In this document: positions 31,746 to 43,622 of the stretch, one piece after another | Position numbering within the stretch: the first letter of the stretch is position 1 | How the letters are laid out: the number at the start of each line of letters is the position of its first letter | Origin: Choristoneura fumiferana | Taxonomy: Eukaryota > Arthropoda > Insecta > Lepidoptera > Tortricidae | Length of the DNA: 64,000 bases | Reading direction: 5' to 3' | Assembly (NCBI RefSeq): GCF_025370935.1 | Contig: NC_133486.1 | Location: 8,069,079 to 8,133,078, forward strand | Translations under genes and position numbers: made by a program | The notes under the pieces: generated by a model | Databases searched by the model: none | What the model saw: the letters and a program-made list of their open reading frames with translations, nothing else | What the model was told of the DNA's origin: nothing

Positions 31746-32071
31746 GTCCAATACTACAAAGTAGTATTTTCGAACTGCTGCTCATCCTCCGCATGTTCTC
31801 AATCGCGCTAACCGCTGACATCGAAAAGATGTATTTTCAAGTAATGATCGCGCCTAAACACCATCCGTTTCAACGCATTTTGTTTCGGTTTGACTCTGAT
31901 TCGCCAATAGAGATCTACCAATTCAATAGGGTGTGTTTTGGTGTGTCTAGTTCGCCTTACCTCGCTATGCGCGTTGTGCGTCAGCTCGCCGCTGACAGTC
32001 GCGACTCATATCCGCTTGCCGCTTATGAAACTGAGAACCATATATATGTTGATGACTGTCAGTTCTATTGA
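31586..32071 (+). pseudogene. BEL/Pao reverse transcriptase core
   Basis: It includes TRVVLDAGCKT, TADIEKMYFQV and the catalytic YVDD at about 32047-32058. A frameshift immediately after the YVDD box ends this frame. Confidence 0.82.
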
Positions 32072-34331
32072 CAGCTTAGACAACGCTGAAAAAACGTATA
32101 AAGAAATGATTGCAATGTTCAAATCTGGAGGTTTCAATTTAGTTAAATGGATCTCAAATGACAAAGAACTCATGTCACGCATTCCCACTTCTCATAAAAG
32201 CCCTCTCGTTGTTAAGTTTGACGATAATCCCAACGCTGATACAAAAATCATAGGTATGCAATGGCAGCCTAATGACGATAATTTTCAATTTAAAATAAAT
32301 ATCGATTTACCGCAAAAATGTACCAAACGCTCGATTCTCTCAGTTACCGCACGCTTATTCGATCCGCTCGGTCTCATAAGTCCAGTTGTCGCGTACATGA
32401 AGCTGCTAATACAAGAATGCTGGAAATTGCAGCTCGACTGGGATGATGAGGTCCCTGATTCTATAGTCTCCAAATGGGAAAATTTTCATAAAGAACTTCC
32501 GCTTCTCTCTGAACTTAAAATACCGCGTCACATAGGCATAAATTCTATTCATAGAATCTCATTGATCGGCTATGCAGACGCCAGCGAAAAATGCTACGGT
32601 GCTGTCATATATGTTCGAATTGACTCAAATGACAACTCACCCGCAGAGTCTGTAAAATTACTCACCTCAAAGTCCAAGGTTTCAACTCCGAATAAAACGC
32701 TCGCACGCTTAGAACTTTGCGCTGCCGTCTTGCTCGCAAAATTGATTGACTCAGTACGCACGGTCCTTAGCCAGCGCTGTAACATAAATAAAATATACGC
32801 ATTCTCTGACTCTACGGTAACGCTTACTTGGATACACTCACCTGCGCATAAGTTTCACACTTTTGTAGCCAATCGCATCGCTCAGATAAACGAACATTTA
32901 CCCGCATCTCACTGGTTTCACGTTCGCGATGTAGAAAATCCCGCTGATATCGTCTCTCGCCCTGTAACTTCAAAAAGTTTAATCAGTAATGATTTCTTGT
33001 TTCATGGTCCGCAATGGTTGTCCGCTCCCGTCGACGCCTGGCCTGTAAAAGAACATAAGATTAATCACAATGAAATTACAGAAATACAAGAATCTAAAAC
33101 TATATCTCTACCTACGCAAAATGTAAATTCAATAGAAAATACTCACTTCATCCATGATCTCGCCGAACACTGCTCGTCTTGGTTAAAATTTATCCGCTCG
33201 ATAGTATACGTACTTCGCTTTTCAAAATTACTCGACTCACGCGGTTCTATCACTATAACTGATTTAGATCACGCTGAATGTTACGCAATACGCTACCTTC
33301 AGCCTGACGCGTTTTCTCAAGAAATCAACGCAATTAAAAATAATAAAATTTGTCCAAGCAAAACTATTATTAAACTGAACCCTTTTCTTGACGACCGAAA
33401 TCTGTTGAGAGTAGGTGGTCGCCTTACTCAGTCTCAGTTAGATTTCGATCAAAAGCATCCGATATTACTACCCGCTAAAAATCGCATAGGTTCGCTTTTA
33501 GTAGATCACTATCACGCGTCAAATTTACACACAGGTCCCGCTCTATTACTAGCTCTACTTCGCCAAAAATATTGGATCCTTTCCGCCAGAAATTTAGTTC
33601 GCCAAAGAGTACACGCTTGTAACTTATGTTTTAAACTCAAACCGCGTATTACAAACCCTCCAATGGGAGATCTCCCTTCGATTAGAGTCTCCCAAGTCAA
33701 AGCTTTCGTACATACTGCCGTTGACTACGCTGGACCCTTTTATATTACGCATATCCGCCGACGTGGTGTTAAAAGTCACAAAGCTTATATATGTTTATTC
33801 ATTTGTCTTACGACAAAAGCTCTTCACTTTGAGTTAGTTTCAGACCTAAGTACCGATTGCTTTCTTGACGCGTTCAAACGCTTTATTTCACGCAGAGGTC
33901 CGGTCTCTATATTGTACAGCGACGGAGGCACCAACTTCATTGGCGCTAAACGCAAATTAAATGAAATTTACTCAATAATGCAATCCGCTAATTATCTAAA
34001 TGATTTGAGTCATTATCTCACACTAAATAGAGTTCAATTTAAGCATAGCCCACCTTATGGACCAAATTTTAATGGGCTGAGCGAGGTCAATATTAAAAGC
34101 GTTAAGACGCATTTATATAAAGCTATCGGCAGTCAAATCCTCACATATGAGGAATTTAATACAATCTTAATACAAATAGAAGGCCTGTTAAACAGCCGAC
34201 CGATTTGCATACTTTCATCAGACCCTTCTGATCTGACCGCGCTAACTCCAAATCATTTTTTAAACATAACTCCGCTTAAAATATCGACTCTACCCTCACA
34301 GATAACAGACTCACACGCTATCAGCTTTTGA
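31938..34331 (+). pseudogene. BEL/Pao connection, RNase H and integrase region
   Basis: After the shift the frame stays open for almost 2.3 kb. It shows an RNase H-like domain (GYADASEKCYGAV; LARLELCAAVLLAKL; AFSDSTVTLTW), an HHCC zinc motif (HYHASNLHTG...CNLC), and an integrase core with VDYAGPF, YSDGGTNFIG and a later Glu in LSEVNIKSVK. TGA at 34329-34331 closes it early. The usual C-terminal DUF5641-like part continues in other frames to about 34690. Confidence 0.82.
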
Positions 34332-34690
34332 GCAGAATAGTTCAAAGCTACTGGAAACGTTGGAGCATGGAGTACCTGACTTCACTTAAACAACGCGATA
34401 AATGGAATATACCCTCAAAACCTGTGAGTGTAGGGAAGGGACGGTTGTTGTTGTCAAAGATGACAATACGCACCCAATGTTTTGGCCACTGGCTATTGTT
34501 TCAGAGGTCTTTCCTGGAAAGGATAATATAACTCGTGTTGCTAAAATTAAAACCGCATCTGGGACGTATATACGTCCGATAACTCGACTGTCCTCTACCA
34601 ACGCAATAACCATACGTTCTCGCTTAGTTTTAAGTTTATCAACCGCTCTAGTAGTAAGCATTATTTTTAGTTCTCAATGTAGAGGAAACC
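34332..34690 (+). pseudogene. BEL/Pao integrase C-terminal (DUF5641-like) remnant
   Basis: The residues IVQSYWKRWSMEYL in one frame, then HPMFWPLAIVSEVFPGKDN in another, are the expected tail motifs, separated by at least one further frame change. Confidence 0.65.
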
Positions 34691-34707
34691 TCTAGGCCCC
34701 CCGAAGT

Positions 34708-35083
34708 TGGCTGCGCCATTTATTTGTTTATTTTTTAAATATATTTAATTAATTTTAACTCATACACACACTCACGCATTAACATGAACGCATCCATACT
34801 CTGGCAACACATCCCTCCTTTCCTATCCTGCTACCATTGGGCACCGAAATTCGAACCAAGAACGAAGAAAACAAACGACTCGAGACGACGCTATAATTTT
34901 GTACAAACGCAAAAATAAACTCTTAATTCGCAAAATACCTTTAAAAACTCTCAAAACCTCTAAAATCTGTGCAGTGAAGTGGTGATGAACATTTTGTGCC
35001 GTTTATAATAATTCCTGTGTCGTGGAAACTCAATTGCTGGAGAAAGCAGTATCCCGGTGTTCAAGGTATGTCCTGCCCCTCCA
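34708..35083 (+). repeat. BEL/Pao 3' LTR
   Basis: It is the second LTR copy, 376 bases, with the same start TGGCTGCGCC and end CCCCTCCA as the 5' LTR. It is preceded by GGCCCCCCGAAGT. Confidence 0.85.
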
Positions 35084-35575
35084 TTCTAGACATCCAGTTA
35101 CCTACATACCAAATTTCATGACTCTAAGCTCAGCGGTTATTATTTCGAGATTTTATCCCTATCCCGTAGGAATATCGGAATAAAAAATAGCCTATGTGTT
35201 ATTTCAGAGGTCCAGCTACCTACATACCAAATTTCATGGCTCTAGGCCCAGTGGTTGTTATTTCGAGATTTTATCCCTAGGTATCCCGTGGGAATATCGG
35301 GTCAATTAGTCTCTTATGTGTTATTCCAGACGTCTAACTACCTCGTTACCAAATTTCATGACTCTAAGCCCAGCGGTTATTATTTCGAGATTTTATCCCT
35401 ATCCCGTGGGAATATCGGGATAAAAAGTATCCTATGTTTAAATCCAGGTTATAATATAAACTAACTTTTCGCCAAATTTCATCCAAATCCCTCCAGCCGT
35501 TTCAGCGTGAAGAAGTAACAAACATACTCACACACACTCACAAACTTCACATTCATAATATTAGTAGGATTAACC
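35084..35575 (+). repeat. Interspersed repeat with three ~120-bp subunits
   Basis: ACCAAATTTCATGACTCTAA, TTTCGAGATTTTATCCCTA and GGGAATATCGG recur three times (about 35105, 35226, 35346). The end is CATTCATAATATTAGTAGGAT, a common lepidopteran RTE/SINE-like 3' terminus. It continues the fragment left of the BEL insertion. Confidence 0.65.
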
Positions 35576-35805
35576 CTAGAGTGCTCGCCTCGCGCTATGA
35601 GCATTTTGCTGATCACGGCACGTTGTGCATTTGTTAAAGCGTCCTAGTAGCTGCCTCCCCGTACCTCGCCTTCGTTCTAGAAATTAGAGTAGGAAAATTC
35701 AGTGCGCGGCGCGGGTGACCACAGAAGACAAAGTGTAAATAAATTGAGGAATTATACGTGATGAATTATCGTTCTTATCGTATTATTGAAAAAAAAACGT
35801 AAACA

Positions 35806-35890
35806 AGCCGTGGTGCCCTTGTGGTTTGACGTATCGCCTCTGAAGTAGAGGTTCGTGGGTTCAAACCCCGGCCGCACCTCTGAGTTTAGT
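35806..35890 (+). repeat. SINE head fragment (tRNA-like)
   Basis: It matches the head of the 20263-19891 SINE (GCCGTGGTG-CC-TGTGGTTTGAC, B-box GGTTCGTGGGTTCAAACCCC). The body is missing. It is not a tRNA gene because the flanks continue the SINE head sequence. Confidence 0.65.
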
Positions 35891-36080
35891 GTTGTTTGTC
35901 ATAGGTGTCTCGTCATCTCGTGTCGCGTTGGGCGCTTTGCTCACTGCACTGCCACTGCGCGACTACTTCCTCGCATAGGTAATGTTTGCGGGTCTGGTAT
36001 GTAAAACTACCGTATTAACATTGATTTTGGTTTATTTTGATTAAATAGTCAGATAATTACACAAAGAAAACACTGACCAG

Positions 36081-36211
36081 CAGGGCTACTACGAAACTCG
36101 AAACTCGAAGTTCGTGTCTTGCGTTCCCTCTGACACTTTTACTATTTAATACGAGAGCGAGAGAGACGGTACGATATGAACTTCGAGTTTCGAGTTTCGT
36201 AGTAGCCCTGC
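36081..36211. mobile_element. MITE, sister of 23430-23550
   Basis: The ends CAGGGCTACTACGAAACTCG and mirror CGAGTTTCGTAGTAGCCCTG form a long hairpin. It is non-coding. Confidence 0.8.
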
Positions 36212-36241
36212 AGTTATTGTTACGACAAACATTTCTGAAAG

Positions 36242-36295
36242 ACCACCCTACTTAGTATTTTCCTGGTGAAAGGAATATACTAAGTAGGGTGACGG
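36242..36295. repeat. Short hairpin
   Basis: CACCCTACTTAGTATT and the mirrored AATATACTAAGTAGGGTG have a short loop between them. It is probably the end of a small DNA element that also includes 36296-36338 and 39804-39975. Confidence 0.5.
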
Positions 36296-36348
36296 CACCA
36301 ATCATGAACATGTTAAGCACAGTATTATCCAGTAATGGACAGCAAGGA

Positions 36349-39300
36349 TTCAATGCCTTATTGCTCACCATTCATGAACTTTACCTACCAGTTAATGATA
36401 ATCAGTTATCTGCACATAAGTGTTATTAGTTTTAGAAAAAGTAGCGTCCGTTTCTCAATATTGGGTTAGGAGAAAAAATATTCCATTATTGGTTCCTGTC
36501 TATGACTGGTGCTTTGGGGTAATTACGTAAACGGGGTTATTCCATTTATTTTAAAAATCTAAACGTATTGATGTTTAACCACTGTCTAACACTTAAGTGG
36601 ACGCCATATTTACCGCTCCCCGCGCCTCTTTAGTTGATTGATACGAGGTGCTGACATCGGTGGGACTTGCAATATTTTTTTGGGTGTGCCAAAAAATTAA
36701 ATACGAAATAACCCCAACACCGCTATCTCAAAAACCTGGTAAATTACACGATTGAGCTATAAATATTATTACAAATAATCGTTTTTTGCGAATGACTGTG
36801 TCAGTCTGAAAGGTCTAGCGTAACTTTTTTTTCCGGAATTACCCCTTTAGGATCAATGGATGGTGAAACAGCCCCTTAGTCTACTAAACTAAAATATCCA
36901 GCAAATATAGGCTCGCTGAAATTAAGCAATTTAATTGATAATTGGATCATGATCAATTTCAATTCGTTTTTCAGAAAAGTAATTTTGTTACAATTAGGAG
37001 GTTTTGGTTATTAAACCAACTTCAAAAAAAAGGAGGTTTTCAGTTTGACCCATATGTATTGTTTGGGGTTTAATTAAGTGGACTGTAGGACGAGAAATAC
37101 GAACTACAGTGCGGCAAATAACTGGATAAAGGCCTGACCTGTGGTTGAAGCACTCACCGATACGTCTGCTGATGATGGTGCAGATCTTAGCTGTAGGTAG
37201 TAGCTGGCGCAGGCTCCTTCGATCTTTGGCTCATTCAAACTTACCTCGGACAAGGTTACCGTTAACCAGCAGAGCTACTAAGATACCCCTATTTGATAGT
37301 CATGCGCCCCTCAAATCCGTAAAAATAAAGCCAAATAAGTCATTGCCGTGGATCACCGATACTATTAAGGTTATGATTGACAAAAGAAACAGGGCTCATC
37401 GTGAATACCGCAAGTCTAGGACGGAATGTAAAAAGAAGTATCACTTGGAACTAAAAAAACTAGTAGTAAATAGTATATTTCAGGAAAAGTGAGCGTACTA
37501 TAATTACCATATTAACACTAATTCTAAGGATTCTATTACTATGTGGAAAAATATTAAGAAAACAATAAATTTTAAAAAGCTGGAGGGTCTTCCGAGCCAG
37601 TTTAACGATGCCAACTTGATCAATGATAGCTTTCTTGATGTTCCGGGGAGTAGGACGGTCCCTTTGTCTGAACTGACCTTCTTTGAGTACCACAGCTTTG
37701 GTAATGCTCGTCTAGCCTTAAAGCCAGTCAGTGAAGAGATGATCGCCAAGTTTATTTTGGAAATAAAAACAAATTCTCTCGGAGTGGATGGCATTGGGAG
37801 AGATATGATACTCCTTACTCTGCCGCGTACCTTGTTTGTTATTACGGCGATTGTAAACAGGTCAATTATGACTGGAGAGGTGCCTGGGCTGTGGAAGTCT
37901 GCGCTGGTCACTCCTCTTCCTAAGGTTGACAATCCCACAACACTTAGAGATTTAAGACCCATAAGTATTCTGCCCTTTTTATCAAAAGTTTTGGAAAAGG
38001 CTGTTTATAGACAACTGTCAGCATTTGTGGAGGCCAATGATATGTTACCTCTTTTTCAATCTGGTTTTCGTAGAGGTATGGGCACAGTGACCGCCTTATT
38101 AGACGTTGTGGATAACATACTCTCGGAACAGGATATGGGAAGTGGCACTGGTCTCGCACTTTTGGACTTCTCTCGTGCTTTTGACGGTATCAATATTCCA
38201 TTGCTACTCTCCAAGTTGTCTTTTTACGGTGTCGACCATAAATCCTTGACATGGTTCGACAGTTATTTCAAGAACCGATACCAGGCAGTTAAGATTGTCA
38301 GGGAGGATGGCTCGTTTTTGGTATCTGATCCTAAGCCCCTGACGCGTGGTGTGCCACAAGGTTCGATACTGGGGCCGTTACTTTTTATTATTTATAGCGC
38401 CGACATTGTCAAGGCAGTCAAACACTGCAGATATCACCTTTATGCGGATGATGTCCAATTATACGTGTCGGCGCATCCTAAGAATTTTAATGATGTAGTG
38501 CGCAAGTTAAATGAAGATCCTGATAGGGTATCATCATGGGCGAATAAAAACGGGCTCTTGCTAAACCCACATAAGTCAAAATTTATGATTCGTGGCTCAA
38601 ATAATCAGATCCGTGCTATTTCGAATACTGATCCAGTGGTCACAATTGACGGTCAAATTATTGAACGCGTAGAAGAGGCAAGAAATTTGGGTATTGTTTT
38701 TGACAGCGAACTACGCTTTGAAAGCCATATTATAGGTCTAGTCAAGTCATGCTTTTACCGTCTAAAAGTCTTATATCAGATTCGAGACCTCCTTTGTGAG
38801 AAAATGCGTATTACACTTTGTGAGTCACTGATTCTGTCTAGGTTAAATTATGGGGATTTGGTATACGGACCAAGGTTGCAGTCGGCGACTCGTCGTTTGG
38901 TTCAGCGTGTACAAAATGCTTGTTGTCGTTTTTGTTTCGTTGTTCCACCAAGAAGTCATATAACGCCATATCTCAACAGAGCCTCAATGCTAAACATGTC
39001 CTCTCGAAGACACTTACATCTTGCAAGTCTTTTATTTGAGGTCATGAATTTCAATCGGCCTAATTATCTTTTTGCTAAGACAGGTATTTCTTCTTTTCAT
39101 ACTAGATACGGAACTAGATCCACCCGACATTGTCTGTTAGAATGCCACCCCCACAGAACTGTAGCCTTTACCGGTAGCTTTCGTTACCTTGCAACCAAGT
39201 GCTGGAACAATATACCTCCACCGATCAGACGTTTAACATCAAAAAATACTTTTATAAAACACTTTAAGTTAATTCTTTTGCAGAAGCAAAGCGGTTGCTC

Positions 39301-39793
39301 GGTACTTGAATTTAATTGTAAATTTAAAATATAGGGTAGGGTTAAGGAACTGAAGGGTGGCTGCATGTTTGTTGTGATGCTTTTTTTTTCTTTCTCTCTT
39401 TTCATTTGCATGTTCTGAATCATTGAAATAAAAATACATTTTCGTTGGTGGTAGGCAGGTACAAAATTGTTAAAATTGTTATATTGAAAATGTATTCATT
39501 TTGCTTGGCACTGTTTGTTTCGTTTTGTATTGTACATTTATATTTGTTTTTTTTTAATAAGGTGATAATATTTGTTCTTGGCCCTCTGGGTTGTGGCAGA
39601 ATATCAGTGTTTTGCTCCTATGAGCAATGTTGACCACTGAGCCATGACCCTTTTGCACTACTGCAGCGCACACAAACAATTGAAAATTGTTTACATTTAA
39701 GTTAGGACTGTTCTTTTTTTTTTCTTATTTATGTAATTTTGATTGTGTGTGTTTGCAGTAACAAATAAACGTTTTATCTATCTATCTATCTAT
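36349..39793 (+). mobile_element. Jockey/CR1-like LINE, truncated and stop-bearing
   Basis: The reverse transcriptase part of a non-LTR retrotransposon ends in a (TCTA)n tail (39776-39793). A 10-bp match ACAGCAAGGA at 36339-36348 and 39794-39803 is a candidate target duplication and would set these borders. The 5' 800 bases hold no recognisable frame and contain a stray MITE end (36851-36878), so the 5' limit is uncertain. The endonuclease domain is missing. Confidence 0.65.
37145..39334 (+). pseudogene. LINE reverse transcriptase (one in-frame stop)
   Basis: The frame runs from about 37145 to TAG 39332-39334 with a single internal TGA at 37490-37492. Upstream of the stop is the linker after the endonuclease (LPWITDTIKVMIDKRN). 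Downstream are the RT boxes LRPISILPFLSKVLEK, GFRRGMGTVTALLD, LALLDFSRAFDGI, RGVPQGSILGPLLF and YADDVQLYV, then a C-terminal WNNIPPPIR motif. Motif order fits jockey/CR1-type elements. Confidence 0.85.
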
Positions 39794-39803
39794 ACAGCAA
39801 GGA

Positions 39804-39975
39804 CAGTACTTCTTCCAACGGATCAGCCTTCTTCGAGCGTCCACAAGTCCACACGTAGTTTACACAAAATTCAATATGTTTAAACGACAACGACACGAAA
39901 ACTAGGTACGATATAATTTGCGCGGCAACGCGCCGACATACGACACGACAGACTTTTCAAAGTTCGAAATGGAAA
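39804..39975 (-). pseudogene. Protein-like fragment split by the LINE
   Basis: On the minus strand a frame reads NYVWTCGRSKKADPLEEVLS and continues across the presumed LINE target (TCCTTGCTGT). On the other side (36338 downward) it stops after a few codons. It may be part of an older transposon. The function is not recognised. Confidence 0.25.
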
Positions 39976-40053
39976 TGACAAGTAATTTTACTTTTTTAAT
40001 TCAAATCTAAACGATAATGTTGCCAGGCGAAAGTATTAAGAAAAATAAAGTTG

Positions 40054-40055
<2 letters not shown>

Positions 40056-40125
<70 letters not shown>
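40056..40125. repeat. (TA)n microsatellite
   Basis: Two long AT dinucleotide runs each start with TTGCAATATATA. Frames through it (Ile-Tyr repeats on both strands) are artefacts of the repeat. Confidence 0.95.
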
Positions 40126-40128
<3 letters not shown>

Positions 40129-40479
40129 CCGGCTCCTGCCTTCACTTCGACACCATGCGACTGGTGGTGGAGCTTTTGCTCTATTTTAAACGCAGGCACT
40201 TATTTGTCTCCGTACATAAATAATCTTATGCACTTTTTACTTGTCATCCTACCGTCGGCCAAGCAACTTGTAAACGATTCCTTTTTCTTGGCCATTTATT
40301 TCTTTATAAAATACACCGTTTAAAAATTATTCTGAGTTTTCACTGAAGAAGATTCCATTCCTGAGGCGAAGCAGGGAACAATATATATGATTCTTCAAAT
40401 AAGACTTTATGATTTTTTTTTAAATTAAGTATGTAGATATTACTTAAAAAAAACACAATATAATTTTCATAGCGTCTTT

Positions 40480-40960
40480 ATTTCTGCTTCGAAACGTTCT
40501 TTCATATTTTTCTCTATTAATGTGATTTGCAATAAATATTTTTTCACTTCTCATGCTCGTGAAGTTGGTGTTTATGCTGGATCTAGGCGACATAAAATGA
40601 CTTTTTATGCACTAGTGCCTAAAATAAAATCTTCGTCTAAGACCAAGGTAATTAGGTGTCAACAGCCAAAAACAAAGATTTTTTTTTAATACATTTTGTA
40701 TTTATATAAAACAAAAAACAATCAAATCAATCAAAATAAATCACTAAAACTAAAAAATATATAATCATAATTTTCACTGTTGCTATTTCATTTCCTCGCC
40801 ATCGAAGTGAAAAGCAGTGTAAAACTCGAGCATTAAATCCATTTTCCCCTCGACGTGTCTATCCACCCTCGCCGTACCGGCTCGGGTGGCTATATGAACG
40901 TCTTGAGTAAAATGGCTCGTTTTATGCTCTTGTTGTACAATCTACTATTGAATTTTAATT
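40480..40960. repeat. Interspersed repeat, copy 1
   Basis: It is homologous to 43640-43690 plus 44095-44500: CTTTTCACTTCTCATGCTCG, TAAAATCTTCGTCTA, CTCGACGTGTCTATCCA and TTTTATGCTCTTGTTG occur in the same order. It is non-coding and lies downstream of the Ig-nuclease gene. Confidence 0.65.
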
Positions 40961-41296
40961 TGTATTTTATTCCGAATAAGTACTTAATTAATTATAAATT
41001 GATGACTCTACGAGTAAGCTAAGATTTTTTTGGGTTGTACCACAGAACATATTATACGAGTAATAAGAAGGAGTGCTACGCTAGTGCTATGTTAATTATC
41101 CCAACTAAACGAAGATAACTGATCAAAAATGGTTTATTTCAAAGATAGTAGTTTAAAGAGGTTAACGTTTCATTTTTGAGACCCACTATATACTAAAACC
41201 TAATGTGAAAACGAAAAAAATTATGTCCACTGAGAGCGAGAGAGGCTAAAAACTGGCGAAATCGATCGTGGTCGTGGAAGGAAATACGATAACATT

Positions 41297-41302
41297 TTTA
41301 TT
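41297..41302 (-). terminator. Poly(A) signal of the Ig-nuclease gene
   Basis: AATAAA on the minus strand, 110 bases past the stop codon at 41412, is the nearest canonical signal. Confidence 0.5.
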
Positions 41303-41411
41303 CAAACTCAAACTCAAATTGTTGGAAATATTTCCTAGCATGATAACAACTAGGTAGTTTAAACATATATAAGTTTTATAAGGATTATGTTCCTTGAAAT
41401 GTTTAAGAACA

Positions 41412-43622
41412 TTAAAAGTTTATAGTAAGATTAAACACTTTCTTAAATTCTTCAAGCCTGCAGCAGTAAGTCCTGGGGCCGTAGGGCTCAAACCACGACT
41501 TCTGACACACGCTCTCACAAAGACTGGCTTGTGGCGCCTGTTCGTTCGAGTGGACGATTGTAAGGATCTCCTCATTGTCTAAATCCTTAACAACCTGTAA
41601 AACATACACAAAGGTCAATAAAGCCAAGAACAGTAAAAAACATAATCAATCGAGCTAGTAAATAGCAAGATCTGTACAATTTAATATTTATTGAAGAACC
41701 TGCCACGTGGGAACTATGGCCCAAGCCCTCTTGTTCTGTAAGGAGGCCTGTGCCCAGCAGTGGGACGTATATAGGCGGGGATTATGATGATGATGAAGAA
41801 CCTGACTCTAGTGCTTGTGGCGTTGTGGCGCTTTCGCATCGGGAGTTGACGCACTGACTGTCATGCCAACGATAAGCAAATGACCACAATGCTTCCAGCG
41901 CGAGGCGAAGGTTTAGGGGAGGGGAAGTCTTTTAAAGGCCTAGCCCTAGAAGTAACCATCTGTAAACTAACTGCTAGTGTTGTGTGTCGGTGTGACAAGA
42001 TACCTAAACAAACGAGAATGAGAGCGGGCAGTTCAAATCCGCGCAGCTTAACGAACCCGTTCTTTACTTAACACAATGACATTCTAATCGTGACCACGTG
42101 GTGAAACTTAGAGGGATTTTTAGCAGCAAGTCGGGAATCAATCGCGGTTGTAATACTAATTTTGTATGTACAATATTAAAAGATTGGCGGTTGCCAAAAA
42201 TGAACACATCAGTTTTCTAGACATTTTATTATTTTCTAGATTCTGATAGCCTAGAATGTTTTATCCGAAGCGATTTTTACGTGCTAGCTTTAGATTTAGA
42301 GTTATAGGTCATTATTTCTAAAGTGTTCTATTGCCCCCGGTCTACCCTAGATACCTAACCTATGATTAAGATTATTTCCTTAACTTATGTTGTGAGGTCT
42401 TACTTATAAACTTCATGTCTAAACTCACATTCACACGGATCAACTCACAGCTTTATACCAAGAAACGGTCGGACTATTTTAGATCTTTTTTGGAAAATTA
42501 AAACTAGTCCGACCATTTCGACTTTAAAACGTTTAGTTGAATTGTTCCTGACTTAATTACGAGAGTAATATAAATAACTTCATTTCTTTATTACAATTCC
42601 TAGATCATTAAGCCTTACGCCATCAAGCTTTAAGTATTTGACATTGATTTCAATTTGCTATCTCTCATTTTTCCTGAGATCATAGTCTTTCCTACCGACA
42701 GTGATTAAGCGTCTTAGTTTAGTTACTCTAAGATATAAACTTATTAACACAAACCTTCCACAAATACTGAGGAACGAGAAGCTTGTCTACTGTGGTGTAA
42801 TTGACAGTTCCTGACCATATCATCAGGCGGGATTGAGAAGCCTTTTCTCGGACTTTCGTTTCTATGTCATGCCAACTCGTCTGAAATAAAAAAGTATGGA
42901 TTCATTGGCGTGTATTGAATAAAGTAGCAAACTCTGCCAATCCGCAAACCCTGTTTAATTTTACTTTAAGGTAATTAATATACGTACAGTATTTTCATCA
43001 TTGGGCTTGCAGTATGATACGGTGTTTAATGGTTTTCCGAAGGTAGCTTTCTCAGCAGGACCAGCGCTGACGTCAGCCGCGTTAACCAACTGCACAGATT
43101 CATAGCAACACTCCTCTATGCTTTCACAAGGCCTCTCGGGTTTATCTGTATATCCAAATTGGTCTGCGCCTGTCGTAATTACTTCCGTAAATAAGACAAC
43201 GTTTCTCTTTGTATCCAGGCAGGATTTATACACATCGAGGAATCCATTTACATTAAACCCGACGCTCATCATCGTTGTGTCACTTCCTAAGCATTCTTTT
43301 ATCGGAACGACGCTAGATGATACTTCATGTTTACAATCGAGCTCAGAAAGTTTGTAAGTAACCCCATCAACAAGGAACAAGTCTTCATGGTCGCATGTTG
43401 CTATGATTGACTTTGTGTTCGGGAACTTCATGAAACTGTTGCTCTCTGATTGCGAATAGCTTTTACTTTTCGGCCAGTCATCTTGACAGATAAAGGTAAA
43501 TTTTTCTGATTTGGGTATGATTTGGTATTGGTTTTGCCTGTGGAAAGTCGGCCATGCTAACGACATGTCCAACACGAGAGGTAAGTTTTTCGTTTTTGAT
43601 AAATTCTTCTCGATTATACAAT
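41412..43622 (-). CDS. Degenerate DNA/RNA non-specific endonuclease-like domain
   Basis: Exons 43622-42988, 42880-42755 and 41594-41412 encode the C-terminal ~315 residues. Family features seen are ATCDHEDLFLVDGVTYKLSE, C..EVSSS...ECL, MSVGFNVNGFLDVYKSC, RP, ATFGKP, SWHDIETKVRE, WSGTV, VPQYLWKVV, SLCESVCQ and RTYCCRLEEF. Active insect members have RGHL about 17 residues before ATF. Here the aligned residues are SVQL, and the stretch between RP and this site is shortened to about ten residues. I infer a catalytically dead, possibly ligand-binding domain. Confidence 0.8.

Larger units (their letters stand above)
28034..35083 (+). mobile_element. BEL/Pao LTR retrotransposon, inactivated
   Basis: Two near-identical LTRs (28034-28406 and 34708-35083) enclose gag, protease, reverse transcriptase, RNase H and integrase in BEL/Pao order. 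No env is visible. It sits inside a CCCGTGGGAATATCGGG-type repeat. Gag has one in-frame stop. Pol has several frame changes and stops, so the copy cannot encode a complete polyprotein. I found no convincing target-site duplication (flanks GTATG and TTCTA). Confidence 0.9.

Noticed and set aside
28034..35083. Endogenous retrovirus with envelope gene
   Set aside because: Pol is BEL/Pao type, and no env-like frame follows integrase before the 3' LTR.
35806..35890. tRNA gene on the plus strand
   Set aside because: It is a truncated SINE head, homologous to the head at 20263-20140.
39996..40323. Ile/Tyr-repeat reading frames on both strands
   Set aside because: They are produced by the (TA)n microsatellite.
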